Shown here: in pieces, positions 34,657 through 42,297 of the stretch
Layout: the number at the start of each line of letters is the position of its first letter
Position numbering within the stretch: position 1 is the stretch's first letter
DNA from: Allobosea sp. Root483D1
Lineage (GTDB): Bacteria; Pseudomonadota; Alphaproteobacteria; Rhizobiales; Beijerinckiaceae
DNA: 64,000 nucleotides
NCBI RefSeq assembly: GCF_001429505.1
Contig: NZ_LMJW01000003.1
Location: 69,139 to 133,138, forward strand
Reading direction: 5' to 3'
Program-made: the position numbers and the translations under genes
Notes under the pieces: generated by a model
What the model saw: only the letters and a program-made list of their open reading frames with translations
What the model was told of the DNA's origin: nothing
Database searches by the model: none

Positions 34657-35274
34657 ATGTCGAAGCGCCATGAGGCGAAGTACAAGATTGACCGCCGCCT
34701 CGGTCAGAACATCTGGGGTCGTCCGAAGTCCCCGGTCAACCGCCGCGAATACGGCCCCGGCCAGCACGGCCAGCGCCGCAAGGGCAAGCCGTCCGACTTC
34801 GGCACCCAGCTGCGCGCCAAGCAGAAGCTGAAGGGCTATTACGGCTCGATCTCCGAGAAGCAGTTCCGCCGCTACTACGCCGAGGCGATCCGCCTCAAGG
34901 GCGATTCGGGCGAGAACCTGGTCGGCCTGCTCGAGCGTCGTCTCGACGCGGTGATCTACCGCGCCAAGTTCGTCCCGACCGTCTTCGCCGCCCGCCAGTT
35001 CGTCAACCACGGCCACATCACCGTGAACGGCAAGCGCGTCAACATCGCCTCCTATCAGGTGAAGCCCGGCGACGTGATCGCGATCAAGGAGAGCTCGCGC
35101 CAGCTCGCCATTGTGATCGAGTCCGCTGCCCTCGCCGAGCGCGACGTGCCTGACTACATCGACGCCGACCACACCAAGTCTTCGGCCACCTACACCCGCA
35201 CCCCGACCCTGTCGGACGTGCCCTATGCGGTGCAGATGGAGCCGAACCTGGTCATCGAGTTCTACTCGCGTTGA
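34657..35274 (+). CDS. rpsD: 30S ribosomal protein S4
   Basis: 205 residues. It nucleates assembly of the 30S body by binding the 5' domain of 16S rRNA. The N-terminus [20 protein letters not shown] is the alphaproteobacterial form, without the zinc Cys knuckle found in some phyla. The S4 RNA-binding domain lies at about residues 93-155 ([39 protein letters not shown]). The end [11 protein letters not shown] is standard. The gene is monocistronic here, outside the alpha operon, which is usual in Rhizobiales. A terminator follows. Confidence 0.98.
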   Translation: MSKRHEAKYKIDRRLGQNIWGRPKSPVNRREYGPGQHGQRRKGKPSDFGTQLRAKQKLKGYYGSISEKQFRRYYAEAIRLKGDSGENLVGLLERRLDAVIYRAKFVPTVFAARQFVNHGHITVNGKRVNIASYQVKPGDVIAIKESSRQLAIVIESAALAERDVPDYIDADHTKSSATYTRTPTLSDVPYAVQMEPNLVIEFYSR

Positions 35275-35320
35275 TCTGAGATATCAGCCGGAGCGCGCAA
35301 GCCTCTGGCAGGATTCATGG

Positions 35321-35350
35321 AAAGGGCGGCCCGCAAGGGCCGCCTTTTTC
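35321..35350 (+). terminator. Rho-independent terminator of rpsD
   Basis: GGCGGCCC-GCAA-GGGCCGCC, perfect 8 bp extended by A-T pairs, is followed by TTTTT. It lies about 50 bases after the rpsD stop. Confidence 0.9.
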
Positions 35351-35417
35351 GTTGGGCGCACAGGCTTTTACCAGACTGGCAGTTGAGCCTGCGCTCCGGC
35401 CCGCCTACGCTCCCAAC

Positions 35418-36245
35418 GTGACCTCCATCCCTCCCGCATGGACGCATCTTCAGCCGGGTTCGCTCAAGGGGCTCCTGGAGCCGCCCGGCAGGGTTCCGCT
35501 GGCGCTTCGCCTCACACCCTTCAACGTTCCCGTCGGGGCCGCCCTCCAGGTCCCTATGGTCCGCGCTGCGAGGCTCCTGCTGGAGCTTGCCGTGGCAAAG
35601 GGCGGTCTCGTGCTCACGCCTGCCGGAGCCCTGAAACGTGTCGATGTCTGGCACGTCTTCGACCAGACGGAATGGCCGGGCCACGACAAGGCCACCACGC
35701 TGGAAATGAACAAGGTCATCAACGAAGACGACGCCTATGGGGTCCTTTTCACAAGGATCGTGCTGCAAGCTGCAGGGCTGCTGCGGAAGCGCTCAGGAGT
35801 CCTGAAGGCGACCAAGGCAAGCAAGGCGCTGTTGGCACCCGAAGCCGCCCCTGCGCTGCTAGCTGAAATGTTCGAAGCCGTGTTCTGGAAGGTGAACCTT
35901 CAGGACTTCGACAGGAACCCGATCGAGTTCTGGCCGCAGCACCACATGGGCGTGATCCTCTGGAGCCTCTCGGTAGCAGCACATGACTGGTCCAGTGCGG
36001 GGAGCCTGATGGAGTCCTGCACGATCATGGACACGCTCGACCAGGTACAGAGGCCCGACCTCCCCGAATACGCCATGGTGTCGCGCGTCTTGCGACCGCT
36101 CGCATGGCTGGGGCTTTTGGAGAGCCGGAAGCAGAAGAGGCACTCCGGCCGGGGGTTCGATGAGGATTTCCGCAATGGGCCGCTATTCGGGCAGTTGCTG
36201 GAGTTTGAGGTGGAGATGAAGGGCGCGGAGGGGGCGCGGCATTGA
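35418..36245 (+). CDS. Unrecognised protein with duplicated winged-helix-like motif
   Basis: The frame is open from TTG 35352, but that codon sits at the rpsD terminator. GTG 35418 is a better guess (275 residues), with no clear ribosome site. No signal peptide or membrane segment. Two similar blocks, GGLVLTPAGALKRVDVWHVFD near residue 65 and LLRKRSGVLKATKASKALL near 120, look like winged-helix units of the kind 'LTxxGxLK..'. This is my reading, not a family match. The C-terminal half has many Trp and Met (FWPQHHMGVILWSLSVAAHDW), then LRPLAWLGLLESRKQKRHSGRG, another possible winged helix. Codon use is less GC-biased than neighbours. Function unknown. Confidence 0.65.
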   Translation: MTSIPPAWTHLQPGSLKGLLEPPGRVPLALRLTPFNVPVGAALQVPMVRAARLLLELAVAKGGLVLTPAGALKRVDVWHVFDQTEWPGHDKATTLEMNKVINEDDAYGVLFTRIVLQAAGLLRKRSGVLKATKASKALLAPEAAPALLAEMFEAVFWKVNLQDFDRNPIEFWPQHHMGVILWSLSVAAHDWSSAGSLMESCTIMDTLDQVQRPDLPEYAMVSRVLRPLAWLGLLESRKQKRHSGRGFDEDFRNGPLFGQLLEFEVEMKGAEGARH

Positions 36246-36374
36246 CGGGGGCGCTTTGAGGCGCGTGAAGAAGTCTAGGGATATCGTGCAGGCGCTGGGA
36301 GGGAACGGATTGCCTTACTAGCCCCCCGTGACAGTTGGCGTCCGTCGCAGGCAACCGATACGCCTTTACCCATC

Positions 36375-36493
36375 AGCCCTCATCCTGAGGAGCAGCCATA
36401 GGCTGCGTCTCGAAGGATGCTCCAGTTGTCTCCGGAACCTCCTGGAACATCCTTCGAGACGGCCGCTGACGCGGCCTCCTCAGGATGAGGGCT
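36375..36493. repeat. Large palindromic intergenic repeat, family B (complete)
   Basis: AGCCCTCATCCTGAGGAG at the left end is mirrored by CTCCTCAGGATGAGGGCT at the right end. Inner arms CGTCTCGAAGGATG and CATCCTTCGAGACG also pair. The whole 119 bases fold into one long cruciform-like hairpin. A half copy lies at 51132-51180. Confidence 0.8.
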
Positions 36494-36511
36494 GAGGGAG
36501 CCGAACGAACG

Positions 36512-36539
36512 AAAAAAGGGCGGCCCTACCGGACCGCCC
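36512..36539 (-). terminator. Rho-independent terminator of the Spy-like gene
   Basis: On the minus strand GGGCGGTCC-GGTA-GGGCCGCCC (9 bp, one G-U) is followed by TTTTTT, about 25 bases after the stop. Confidence 0.88.
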
Positions 36540-36563
36540 TCATCTCTCTGACCTGCTGCGAAC

Positions 36564-37223
36564 TCAGCCGCGATCATCGTCGTCGTCATGGCCACGGTCG
36601 CGCCCGCGGCGCGGCCCGCGATCATCGTCGCGATCGCGGTCGCCGTCGCGGCCGTGCCAACTGCGCCCGCGCATCTCGCGCATACGCTCGCGCCCTTCCG
36701 ACATGGCCTGACGCACGGCCCGGCGCGCTACGGTCTTCTGCTCGTCGCTGAAGGTCGACCAGAGCGGACGCACGGCGTCCGCCATCTCCTTGCTGCGGGT
36801 CGCGCGCTCGGCCTGGCGGTTCGCCCTCATGTCGAGCCGCTCCATGATGTCGGCGTCGCGGAAATGCTCACGCTGCTCGCGCATCTTGGCGAAGTTCTCG
36901 CGGCGCTGCTCGGCATTGCGCTTGATCAGCCCTTCGAGCTTCTCGAAGGCCGGCACCTGCTCCGGCTTCAGCTTGAGGTCGGTGCGCAGCTGGGCAAGGC
37001 GCTCGTTCATCCTGGCGGTGGCGCGCTCGGCCCGGCGCTGGCGCCATTCCTCGCGCCGGTCGGAGCGGTCGCCCCGCTCGGCCCGGTCACCGCGCGGCTC
37101 ACTGCGCTCCTGGGATGGCGGATTGCTGCCCGGTGCGGGCGGGATCGGCTGCGGTTGGGCAATCGCCAGCGTCGCCGCGACGGCCGCGGCGCTGGAGGCG
37201 ACGATGAGGGCGATGCGTTTCAT
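36564..37223 (-). CDS. Spy/CpxP-like LTXXQ-type periplasmic protein
   Basis: From ATG 37223 (GGAG upstream), 219 residues; the frame upstream is not coding. Signal peptide MKRIALIVASSAAAVAATLAIA. The middle is helical and highly charged; LKLKPEQVPAFEKLEGLIK near residue 80 and WSTFSDEQKTVARRAV near 155 are the two LTxxQ-type repeats of the Spy/CpxP chaperone family. These are periplasmic proteins that bind unfolded proteins or sense envelope stress. The C-terminal 40 residues are low-complexity Arg/Asp (RDRDDDRGPRRGRDRG), possibly a metal- or polyanion-binding tail. Assigned by pattern and composition. Confidence 0.85.
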   Translation of the reverse strand: MKRIALIVASSAAAVAATLAIAQPQPIPPAPGSNPPSQERSEPRGDRAERGDRSDRREEWRQRRAERATARMNERLAQLRTDLKLKPEQVPAFEKLEGLIKRNAEQRRENFAKMREQREHFRDADIMERLDMRANRQAERATRSKEMADAVRPLWSTFSDEQKTVARRAVRQAMSEGRERMREMRGRSWHGRDGDRDRDDDRGPRRGRDRGHDDDDDRG

Positions 37224-37467
37224 GCGAAGTCTCCGGATTGTGGTCTTAACAACAACGGTCGCTTTGCGGGTCTCGAAGCCGGGTCGCGATATCGCCACGG
37301 TGCCGGAGCCGGCCTGACCCAGCCATGGCGCGCGCATGACAAGATCGTAATGTCGGCATGACGCGCGGGCGAGCGCGAAGTTCCGATCTGGGTCGCCGCC
37401 CGGCGCCGAATCGGCGCATCATCCAGCGAGCGACCCAGCTTCCTTCCGGTCGGCAGCGAGTTCCATC

Positions 37468-38466
37468 GTGCGCAATCTCATCACCGATGTTCGTGGCGTT
37501 CTCGTGGGCAATGCCGAGGACGCCGTTGCCGCGACCGGTGTTACCGTCGCGCTGTTCGAGCGCCCGACCATCGCCTCCGTCGCCGTGCTCGGCGGTGCGC
37601 CCGGCACGCGCGACACCGCGCTGCTCGAGCCAGGCATGACGGTCGAGCATGTCGACGGGATCGTCCTCTCCGGTGGCTCGGCCTGGGGGCTCAGCGCAGC
37701 CGACGGCGTGATGAGCTGGCTGGCTGCCGAAGGACGAGGCTTTCCCGTTGGCGGTTTGCGCGTGCCTATCGTACCGCAGGCAATCCTGTTCGATCTCGCC
37801 AATGGCGGCGACAAGCCGTTCGCCCGCGGCGATGGCGAGGCGCCCTATCGCCGACTGGGTGGGCTCGCCGCGGCGGAGGCGGCGGCCGAGTTCGCGCTTG
37901 GAACGGCGGGGGCCGGCTTCGGAGCCACCACGAAGAACCTCAAGGGCGGGCTCGGCTCGGCCAGTGCCGTCGCCGCGACCGGCCAGGTCGTCGGCGCGCT
38001 GGTCGCGGTCAACGCCGTCGGCATGGCGACGATCGGCGACGGCCCGCATTTCTGGGCGGCCCCTTACGAGCAAGGCGCCGAATTCGGCGGCCGCGGCTGG
38101 CCGGCGACGATCGCTCCCGACGATCTGACCTTGCGCTTCAAGGGCGGCCCCGGCGCCAACACCACCATCGCTTTGGTCGCGACCGATGCGGTGCTGACCA
38201 AGGCTCAGGCCAAGCGTATGGCGCTGTGCGCCCATGACGGGCTCGCCCGCGCGCTGCGGCCGGTGCACGCCCCGCTCGACGGCGACGTCGTCTTCGCCGC
38301 CGCGACCGGCCATAGCGGCGCGCCCTCCGACGCCTATGCCCTGACCGAGCTCTGCGCCACGGCCGCCGATGTTCTGGCGCGGGCCGTGGCACGGGCAGTC
38401 TACAATGCGAGCGCCTTGCCCTTCGCGGGCGCCAGGCCGGCCTGGCACGACAGGTTCGGCGGTTGA
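37468..38466 (+). CDS. P1-family peptidase (DmpA/L-aminopeptidase D-esterase)
   Basis: A 332-residue protein from GTG 37468. The N-terminal block NLITDVRGVLVGNAEDA.AATGVTV is the start of the DmpA family, as are VDGIVLSGGSAWGLSAADGVMSWL and GAGFGATTKNLKGGLGSAS. The chain normally self-cleaves before a Ser/Thr nucleophile; GGPGANTTIALVATDAVLTK near residue 228 supplies the N-terminal nucleophile after cleavage (probably the Thr of N-T-T). It removes N-terminal residues from peptides or amides. No signal peptide. It is convergent with the yjhX-like gene, with a terminator between them. Confidence 0.93.
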   Translation: MRNLITDVRGVLVGNAEDAVAATGVTVALFERPTIASVAVLGGAPGTRDTALLEPGMTVEHVDGIVLSGGSAWGLSAADGVMSWLAAEGRGFPVGGLRVPIVPQAILFDLANGGDKPFARGDGEAPYRRLGGLAAAEAAAEFALGTAGAGFGATTKNLKGGLGSASAVAATGQVVGALVAVNAVGMATIGDGPHFWAAPYEQGAEFGGRGWPATIAPDDLTLRFKGGPGANTTIALVATDAVLTKAQAKRMALCAHDGLARALRPVHAPLDGDVVFAAATGHSGAPSDAYALTELCATAADVLARAVARAVYNASALPFAGARPAWHDRFGG

Positions 38467-38479
38467 TCCCAAATGGAAA

Positions 38480-38501
38480 CGGGAGGGCTCGCGCCCTCCC
38501 G
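38480..38501. terminator. Bidirectional terminator hairpin
   Basis: CGGGAGGGC-TCGC-GCCCTCCCG, a perfect 9-bp stem, sits between two convergent genes. The minus-strand side continues GTTTCCATTT, moderately T-rich. Confidence 0.7.
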
Positions 38502-38507
38502 TCCTGG

Positions 38508-38765
38508 TCATCGGTTGTCGGCCTGCGCGCGCACGGCGAGCCGCCCCTGCCGCGAGATCCGATAGGGGCCGCCCTGGCGCGACTCGATCAGGTGTTTTCG
38601 CCTGAGCCCGCCGAAGATGGCGAGCGAGCAATCGCTCAGGACGTGGCCTTCATGGGTGAAGCAATCGATGTGATGGATGCGGCCGTTCTCGCCGCGAAGA
38701 TGGCGGATCTGTCCGCCACGGGCCAGCACGTGCAGCACGCGCTGCTCGCCCCGCGAAATGTTCAT
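38508..38765 (-). CDS. YjhX-family (UPF0386) protein
   Basis: From ATG 38765, 85 residues. MNISRGEQRVLHVLARGGQI, then CFTHEGHVLSDCSLAIFGGLRRKHLI and a final PYRISRQGRLAVRAQADNR match YjhX along its full length, including the closing VRAQxDNR. YjhX of E. coli is listed as the toxin of the YjhX-YjhQ pair, though the toxic activity is poorly defined. Here no GNAT-type YjhQ antitoxin is adjacent; the next genes are ATP12 and a P1 peptidase. The domain looks like a winged helix (DNA-binding), so it may instead be a regulator. Confidence 0.9.
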   Translation of the reverse strand: MNISRGEQRVLHVLARGGQIRHLRGENGRIHHIDCFTHEGHVLSDCSLAIFGGLRRKHLIESRQGGPYRISRQGRLAVRAQADNR

Positions 38766-39046
38766 GTTGGTAGAGCCTGTGCATGGAACCATGACAAGCG
38801 CAGCGGTGAAGGCGGGCCCTAAAGACCGCATCTTTCACCCGGCGCTGGATCAGGTCTCGCCTCAGCGAAACCTCACCGGGTTCCCACAGTCTCCAACATA
38901 AAACCCTCTTGAACATCGCGCGGACGCCTCGCGCCCAGGGTGGAGGCGTTTAAGCGAGCGCCCGGCGTGCGTCAATAACCGGGCGGCGGGATAGCTGAGG
39001 CCAAAGCCGGTTTCGCAGCCGGCCTCGGATGCGCTATGGAGCCGGA

Positions 39047-39835
39047 ATGTCGACCGATGATTTCCTCGCCCGCTTCGGCGCCGCCGGCCAGCGCCAACCC
39101 GATCCCGTCGCCGCCGCCCAGCAGGCGATGCGCAACCCGCTGCCCAAGCGCTTCTACGCGAAGGCGGAAGCGCTGGAGCGCGACGGGCTCTTCCATGTCG
39201 TGCTCGATGGCCGCACCGCCCGCACCCCGGCCCGCAAGCCGCTCGCCGTCGCCTCGCAGGCGGTGGCCGAGGCGCTTGCGGAGGAATGGCAAGCCCAGCA
39301 GGAGCTGATCGATCCGGCCCGGATGCCGCTGACCCGCCTGGTCAACTCGGCGCTCGACGGCGTTGCCGATCAGGGCGAAGCCGTCCGCGCCGAGATCGTC
39401 CGCTATGCCGGTAGCGATGCGCTTTGCTATCGCGCCGGCGAGCCGGAGGCACTGGCCGAGCGGCAGGATGAAATCTGGAACCCGCTGATCGCCGCGCTGG
39501 AAGAGCGTCTCGGCGGTCGCTTCATGATGGCGCAGGGCGTGGTCTTCGCCGAGCAGCCGCAGGCCGTGCTCGACGCGGTGGCCAAACGCGTCGCTGCGAT
39601 TCTCTCACCGGTTGCGCTCGCCGGTGCCCACAACGTCATGACCCTGACCGGCTCGACCATCCTGATGCTGGCGCTGGCCGAGGAACTGATCGATGCCGAG
39701 GCTGCCTGGTCCGCCGCCCATCTCGACGAAGATTATCAGATCGGCATCTGGGGACAGGACGAGGAAGCGGCCGAGCGCCGCGCCATCCGCCGCAGGGAGT
39801 ACGACGCCGCCGTGCTGCTGCTGACGAAAGGCTAG
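39047..39835 (+). CDS. ATP12-family chaperone
   Basis: From ATG 39047 (GGAG upstream), 262 residues. The ATP12 family helps assemble the alpha subunit of F1-ATPase. Motifs: LPKRFYAKAEALERDGLFHVVLDGRTARTPARKPLAV near residue 35, EEWQAQQELIDPARMPLTRLVNSALDGV near 85, and RYAGSDALCYRAGEPEALAERQDEIWNPLI near 120. The length is standard for alphaproteobacteria, which share this chaperone with mitochondria. It is followed by a DUF1801 gene five bases later. Confidence 0.95.
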   Translation: MSTDDFLARFGAAGQRQPDPVAAAQQAMRNPLPKRFYAKAEALERDGLFHVVLDGRTARTPARKPLAVASQAVAEALAEEWQAQQELIDPARMPLTRLVNSALDGVADQGEAVRAEIVRYAGSDALCYRAGEPEALAERQDEIWNPLIAALEERLGGRFMMAQGVVFAEQPQAVLDAVAKRVAAILSPVALAGAHNVMTLTGSTILMLALAEELIDAEAAWSAAHLDEDYQIGIWGQDEEAAERRAIRRREYDAAVLLLTKG

Positions 39836-39840
39836 AAGCA

Positions 39841-40230
39841 ATGTTTCCGGGCGCGCCCAAGGCCGACAACCCGAGCGACTATGTCGCCCAGCTCGATGGC
39901 TGGCGGCTCGCGACGGTCGAGGCTTTGCGCACTGCTGTGAAGGCGGCGGCCCCGCTCGATGAGCGGATCAAGTGGACACATCTGGTCTATGTCTCGAACG
40001 GGCCAGTGCTGTTGATCCGGGCCGAGGCCGAGCGCGTCCTGTTCGGCTTCTGGCGCGGCAAGCGGCTGCGCCACATCGAGCCGCGGCTGAAGCCGGGCGG
40101 CAAGTTCGAACTCGCGACCATGGTGCTGCGCGAAGGCGATGCGGTCGATCCCGCCGTCGCGACCGAACTGGTGCGCGCCGCAGTCGCGCTCAATCGCGAG
40201 CTCGGCGACCCGAGCAAGCCGAGCCTCTGA
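39841..40230 (+). CDS. DUF1801 (YdhG-like) domain protein
   Basis: 129 residues starting MFPGAPKADNPSDYVAQLDGWRLATVEALR. The fold is the DUF1801/YdhG type: helix, IKWTHLVYVSNGPVLLIRAEAERVLFGFW, then a C-terminal helix. The function is unknown. It is encoded five bases after the ATP12 gene and probably co-transcribed. It ends at the stop of the convergent clpP gene (no gap). Confidence 0.85.
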   Translation: MFPGAPKADNPSDYVAQLDGWRLATVEALRTAVKAAAPLDERIKWTHLVYVSNGPVLLIRAEAERVLFGFWRGKRLRHIEPRLKPGGKFELATMVLREGDAVDPAVATELVRAAVALNRELGDPSKPSL

Positions 40231-40845
40231 CTAGGCTGCCGGCGGCGGCTCGGTCAGCACACGGTCGATCAGCCCCCAGTCCCGCCCCTCCTCGGCGGTC
40301 ATGAAACGGTCGCGGTCGAGCGTGCGCTCGACCTCCTCCTCGCTGCGCCCGCAATGCTCGGCATAGAGGCGGATCATCCGCCGCTTGGTCTTCTGGATCT
40401 CCTCGGCCTGGATCAGGATGTCCGAGGCCTGCCCCTGCGCGCCGCCGAGCGGCTGATGGACATGCAGGCTGGCATTGGGCAGCGCCGCCCGTTCGCCCGG
40501 CTCGCCCGCCATCAACAGGAAGGAGCCCATCGAGCGGGCCGTGCCCATGCAGAGCGTGTGCACCGGCGAGCGGATGTAGCGCATCGTGTCGTAGATCGCG
40601 AAGCCGCTGGTGACGACGCCGCCGGGCGAATTGATGTAGAAATGGACCGGCCGTTTCGGGTTCTCGGCCTCGAGGAACAGCAACTGCGCGCAGACCAGCG
40701 CGGCGCTGCCATCGTTGACCTCGCCGTTCAGGAAGATGATCCGCTCGCGCAGCAGGCGCGAATAGATGTCGAAGGAGCGTTCCCCGCGGGTCGACTGTTC
40801 GACGACCATAGGGACGAGCTGCATCGTGCCGTGCATCGACGACAT
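40231..40845 (-). CDS. clpP: ClpP-family serine peptidase paralogue
   Basis: I use ATG 40845 (204 residues); the frame continues upstream without family character. The catalytic triad Ser105 (in [11 protein letters not shown]), His130 (HVHQPLGG) and Asp179 (DRDRFM) has the spacing of classical ClpP (25 and 49 residues). The axial gate and handle segment ([10 protein letters not shown]) are intact. The oxyanion loop reads GTARSMG rather than GQAASMG, and no clpX or clpA is adjacent, so this is probably a secondary ClpP of the kind many Rhizobiales carry beside the main clpP-clpX operon. Confidence 0.92.
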   Translation of the reverse strand: MSSMHGTMQLVPMVVEQSTRGERSFDIYSRLLRERIIFLNGEVNDGSAALVCAQLLFLEAENPKRPVHFYINSPGGVVTSGFAIYDTMRYIRSPVHTLCMGTARSMGSFLLMAGEPGERAALPNASLHVHQPLGGAQGQASDILIQAEEIQKTKRRMIRLYAEHCGRSEEEVERTLDRDRFMTAEEGRDWGLIDRVLTEPPPAA

Positions 40846-40894
40846 CCTCTGTTCGGGACTGTTGGTGACTAGGCTTGCGGGCAGGCCCGCGCCG

Positions 40895-41239
40895 TCAGGC
40901 GGCGCGCAGCATGAGCGGCTGGTTGCTGTTTGCGGGCGCGGGTGGCTGCTCGCTGAGCCTCGCATCGGTCAGCCGGTGGATGATCCGCAGTTCCGTCCCG
41001 CCTTCGTTCGGCGCGAGCTCGAAGGTCACGATGCTCTCGAGGAAAGGCGGCTCTTCCTCCGTCAGCCGGTAGCGCACCTCCTGCCCCGGCACGGTCGAGA
41101 GCGCCTCGACCTGCGCCGGTAGCCATCTCTCGCGAAACGCTGGAATACTGAGCGCCCGCCAGACCTTCTCGGGCGGCGCATCGAGCTGGTACGCGAAGAC
41201 CAGCTGCTTCGTGCGATCCTGGGTGTCGCTCTCGCTCAT
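40895..41239 (-). CDS. SRPBCC (AHSA1-like) domain protein
   Basis: From ATG 41239, 114 residues. The frame upstream overlaps the ArsR gene and is not used. The START/Bet v1-like fold shows [31 protein letters not shown] at the start and a late [20 protein letters not shown]. Such proteins bind hydrophobic ligands in a cavity. It overlaps the ArsR stop by four bases (ATGA), a widespread ArsR-SRPBCC pairing. The pocket ligand is unknown. Confidence 0.9.
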   Translation of the reverse strand: MSESDTQDRTKQLVFAYQLDAPPEKVWRALSIPAFRERWLPAQVEALSTVPGQEVRYRLTEEEPPFLESIVTFELAPNEGGTELRIIHRLTDARLSEQPPAPANSNQPLMLRAA

Positions 41240-41547
41240 TGGTCCATGTCCCGCAGCAGATCCTTGAGGGCATCGATGCGCGCCGGCCAGTAGGCGCGGT
41301 ATTTCGCCAGCCATTGCGCGATCAGGGCAAGCCCATCCGGGTCGACCTCGTAATTGACGAAGCGCCCCTGCCGCTCCTCCCGCACCAACCGCGCCGTGCG
41401 CAGCACGGCGAGATGCTGCGACATCGCCGGCTGGCTGATCGCCATGCCCTCGCGCAATGCGCTGGCGTTCATGCCGCCGGTCGCGAGCTTCTCGAAGATC
41501 GCCCGGCGTGTCGGGTCGGCCAGCGCCTTGAAGATGTCCTGCTCCAT
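41236..41547 (-). CDS. ArsR-family transcriptional regulator
   Basis: From ATG 41547, 103 residues. MEQDIFKALADPTRRAIFEKLATGGMNASALREGMAISQPAMSQHLAVLRTARLVREERQGRF is a complete ArsR winged helix, with the HTH at SQPAMSQHLAVLR. No metal-binding Cys motif (ELCVC) is present, so it is not an arsenic or zinc sensor of that type; it probably responds to a ligand handled with the SRPBCC partner. The candidate operator at 41557-41572 lies ten bases before the start. Confidence 0.93.
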   Translation of the reverse strand: MEQDIFKALADPTRRAIFEKLATGGMNASALREGMAISQPAMSQHLAVLRTARLVREERQGRFVNYEVDPDGLALIAQWLAKYRAYWPARIDALKDLLRDMDQ

Positions 41548-41556
41548 GAGAAACAC

Positions 41557-41572
41557 ATAAGCATGCACTTAT
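41557..41572. promoter_or_regulatory. Candidate ArsR operator
   Basis: ATAAG (41557-41561) and CTTAT (41568-41572) are perfect inverted arms with a 6-base centre (CATGCA). It sits just upstream of the ArsR start, where no better ribosome site is seen, consistent with autorepression. Confidence 0.5.
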
Positions 41573-41602
41573 TTGATTCGCAAGTGGCTCGCAGACGCGC
41601 CG

Positions 41603-42199
41603 TCAGCTCGCCAGGATCGGATACAGCGAGGCGACGAGAAGCAGCGCCATCACGATGTTGAAGATGCGCTGGCGCGCCGGATCGGCCAGCAGGCCGCGCA
41701 GCAGCGTGCCGCCGACGGCCCAGACGGCGATGCAGGGCCCGTTCACCACGGCGTAGACGATGACGACGATCGCCAGGTTGAGGAAATAGCCGTCGGTCGG
41801 CGTATAGGCGGCGACGGCTCCGACCGCCATGATCCAGGCCTTGGGATTGACCCATTGGAAAGCCGCAGCGGCCGGGAAGCTGAGCGGTGGCGCCGCCTCG
41901 GCTCCGGGCTCCATTGGAGCCGAGCGCGCGATCTTCCAGGCGAGATAGAGAAGATAAGCGCTGCCGGCATAGCGCAGGATGTCGTGCAGGACAGGGATGG
42001 CGCTGAACAGGCCCCCTAACCCGAGCCCGACCGCAAGGACGAGCCCGCAGAAGCCGAGATTGATCCCCAACAGCAGCGGCAGGCTCGCGCGGAAACCGTG
42101 ATTGGCGCCGGAGGCCAGCAGCAGCGTGTTGTTCGGCCCGGGCGTGATCGAGGTCACGAAGGCATAGCCGATGAAGGCGAGCAGCAATTGCGGCGTCAT
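41603..42199 (-). CDS. LysE-family amino acid exporter
   Basis: From ATG 42199 (MTPQLLLAFIGYAFVTSITPGPNNTLL), 198 residues. TPGPNNTLLLASGANHGFRASLPLLLGINLGF is the family signature; five to six membrane segments are visible, with FQWVNPKAWIMAVGAVAAY in the middle. Such RhtB/LysE proteins export amino acids. It is divergent from a MocR regulator, whose repeats lie between the two, so the regulator may control it. Confidence 0.93.
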   Translation of the reverse strand: MTPQLLLAFIGYAFVTSITPGPNNTLLLASGANHGFRASLPLLLGINLGFCGLVLAVGLGLGGLFSAIPVLHDILRYAGSAYLLYLAWKIARSAPMEPGAEAAPPLSFPAAAAFQWVNPKAWIMAVGAVAAYTPTDGYFLNLAIVVIVYAVVNGPCIAVWAVGGTLLRGLLADPARQRIFNIVMALLLVASLYPILAS

Positions 42200-42243
42200 T
42201 GTCCGGTCCAGCGTTGGCAAGCGTCGCGCTGGTGATTGTCGAT

Positions 42244-42283
42244 GTGACACTTCTTGCATAGACTAAAAAGTGTTCCGTGACAC
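42244..42283. promoter_or_regulatory. Candidate MocR operator: direct and inverted repeats
   Basis: GTGACAC occurs at 42244-42250 and 42277-42283, a direct repeat with starts 33 bases apart (about three helical turns). ACACTT (42247-42252) and AAGTGT (42268-42273) form an inverted repeat. MocR regulators commonly use such mixed direct/inverted sites. The element lies in the divergent lysE-mocR region. Confidence 0.55.
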
Positions 42284-42297
42284 AATTTCGAGGTGAC

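Larger units (their letters stand above)
36246..36563. other. Intergenic stretch between convergent genes
   Basis: About 320 bases. It holds a large palindromic repeat (36375-36493) and the terminator of the Spy-like gene (36512-36539). I see nothing else in it. Confidence 0.6.
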
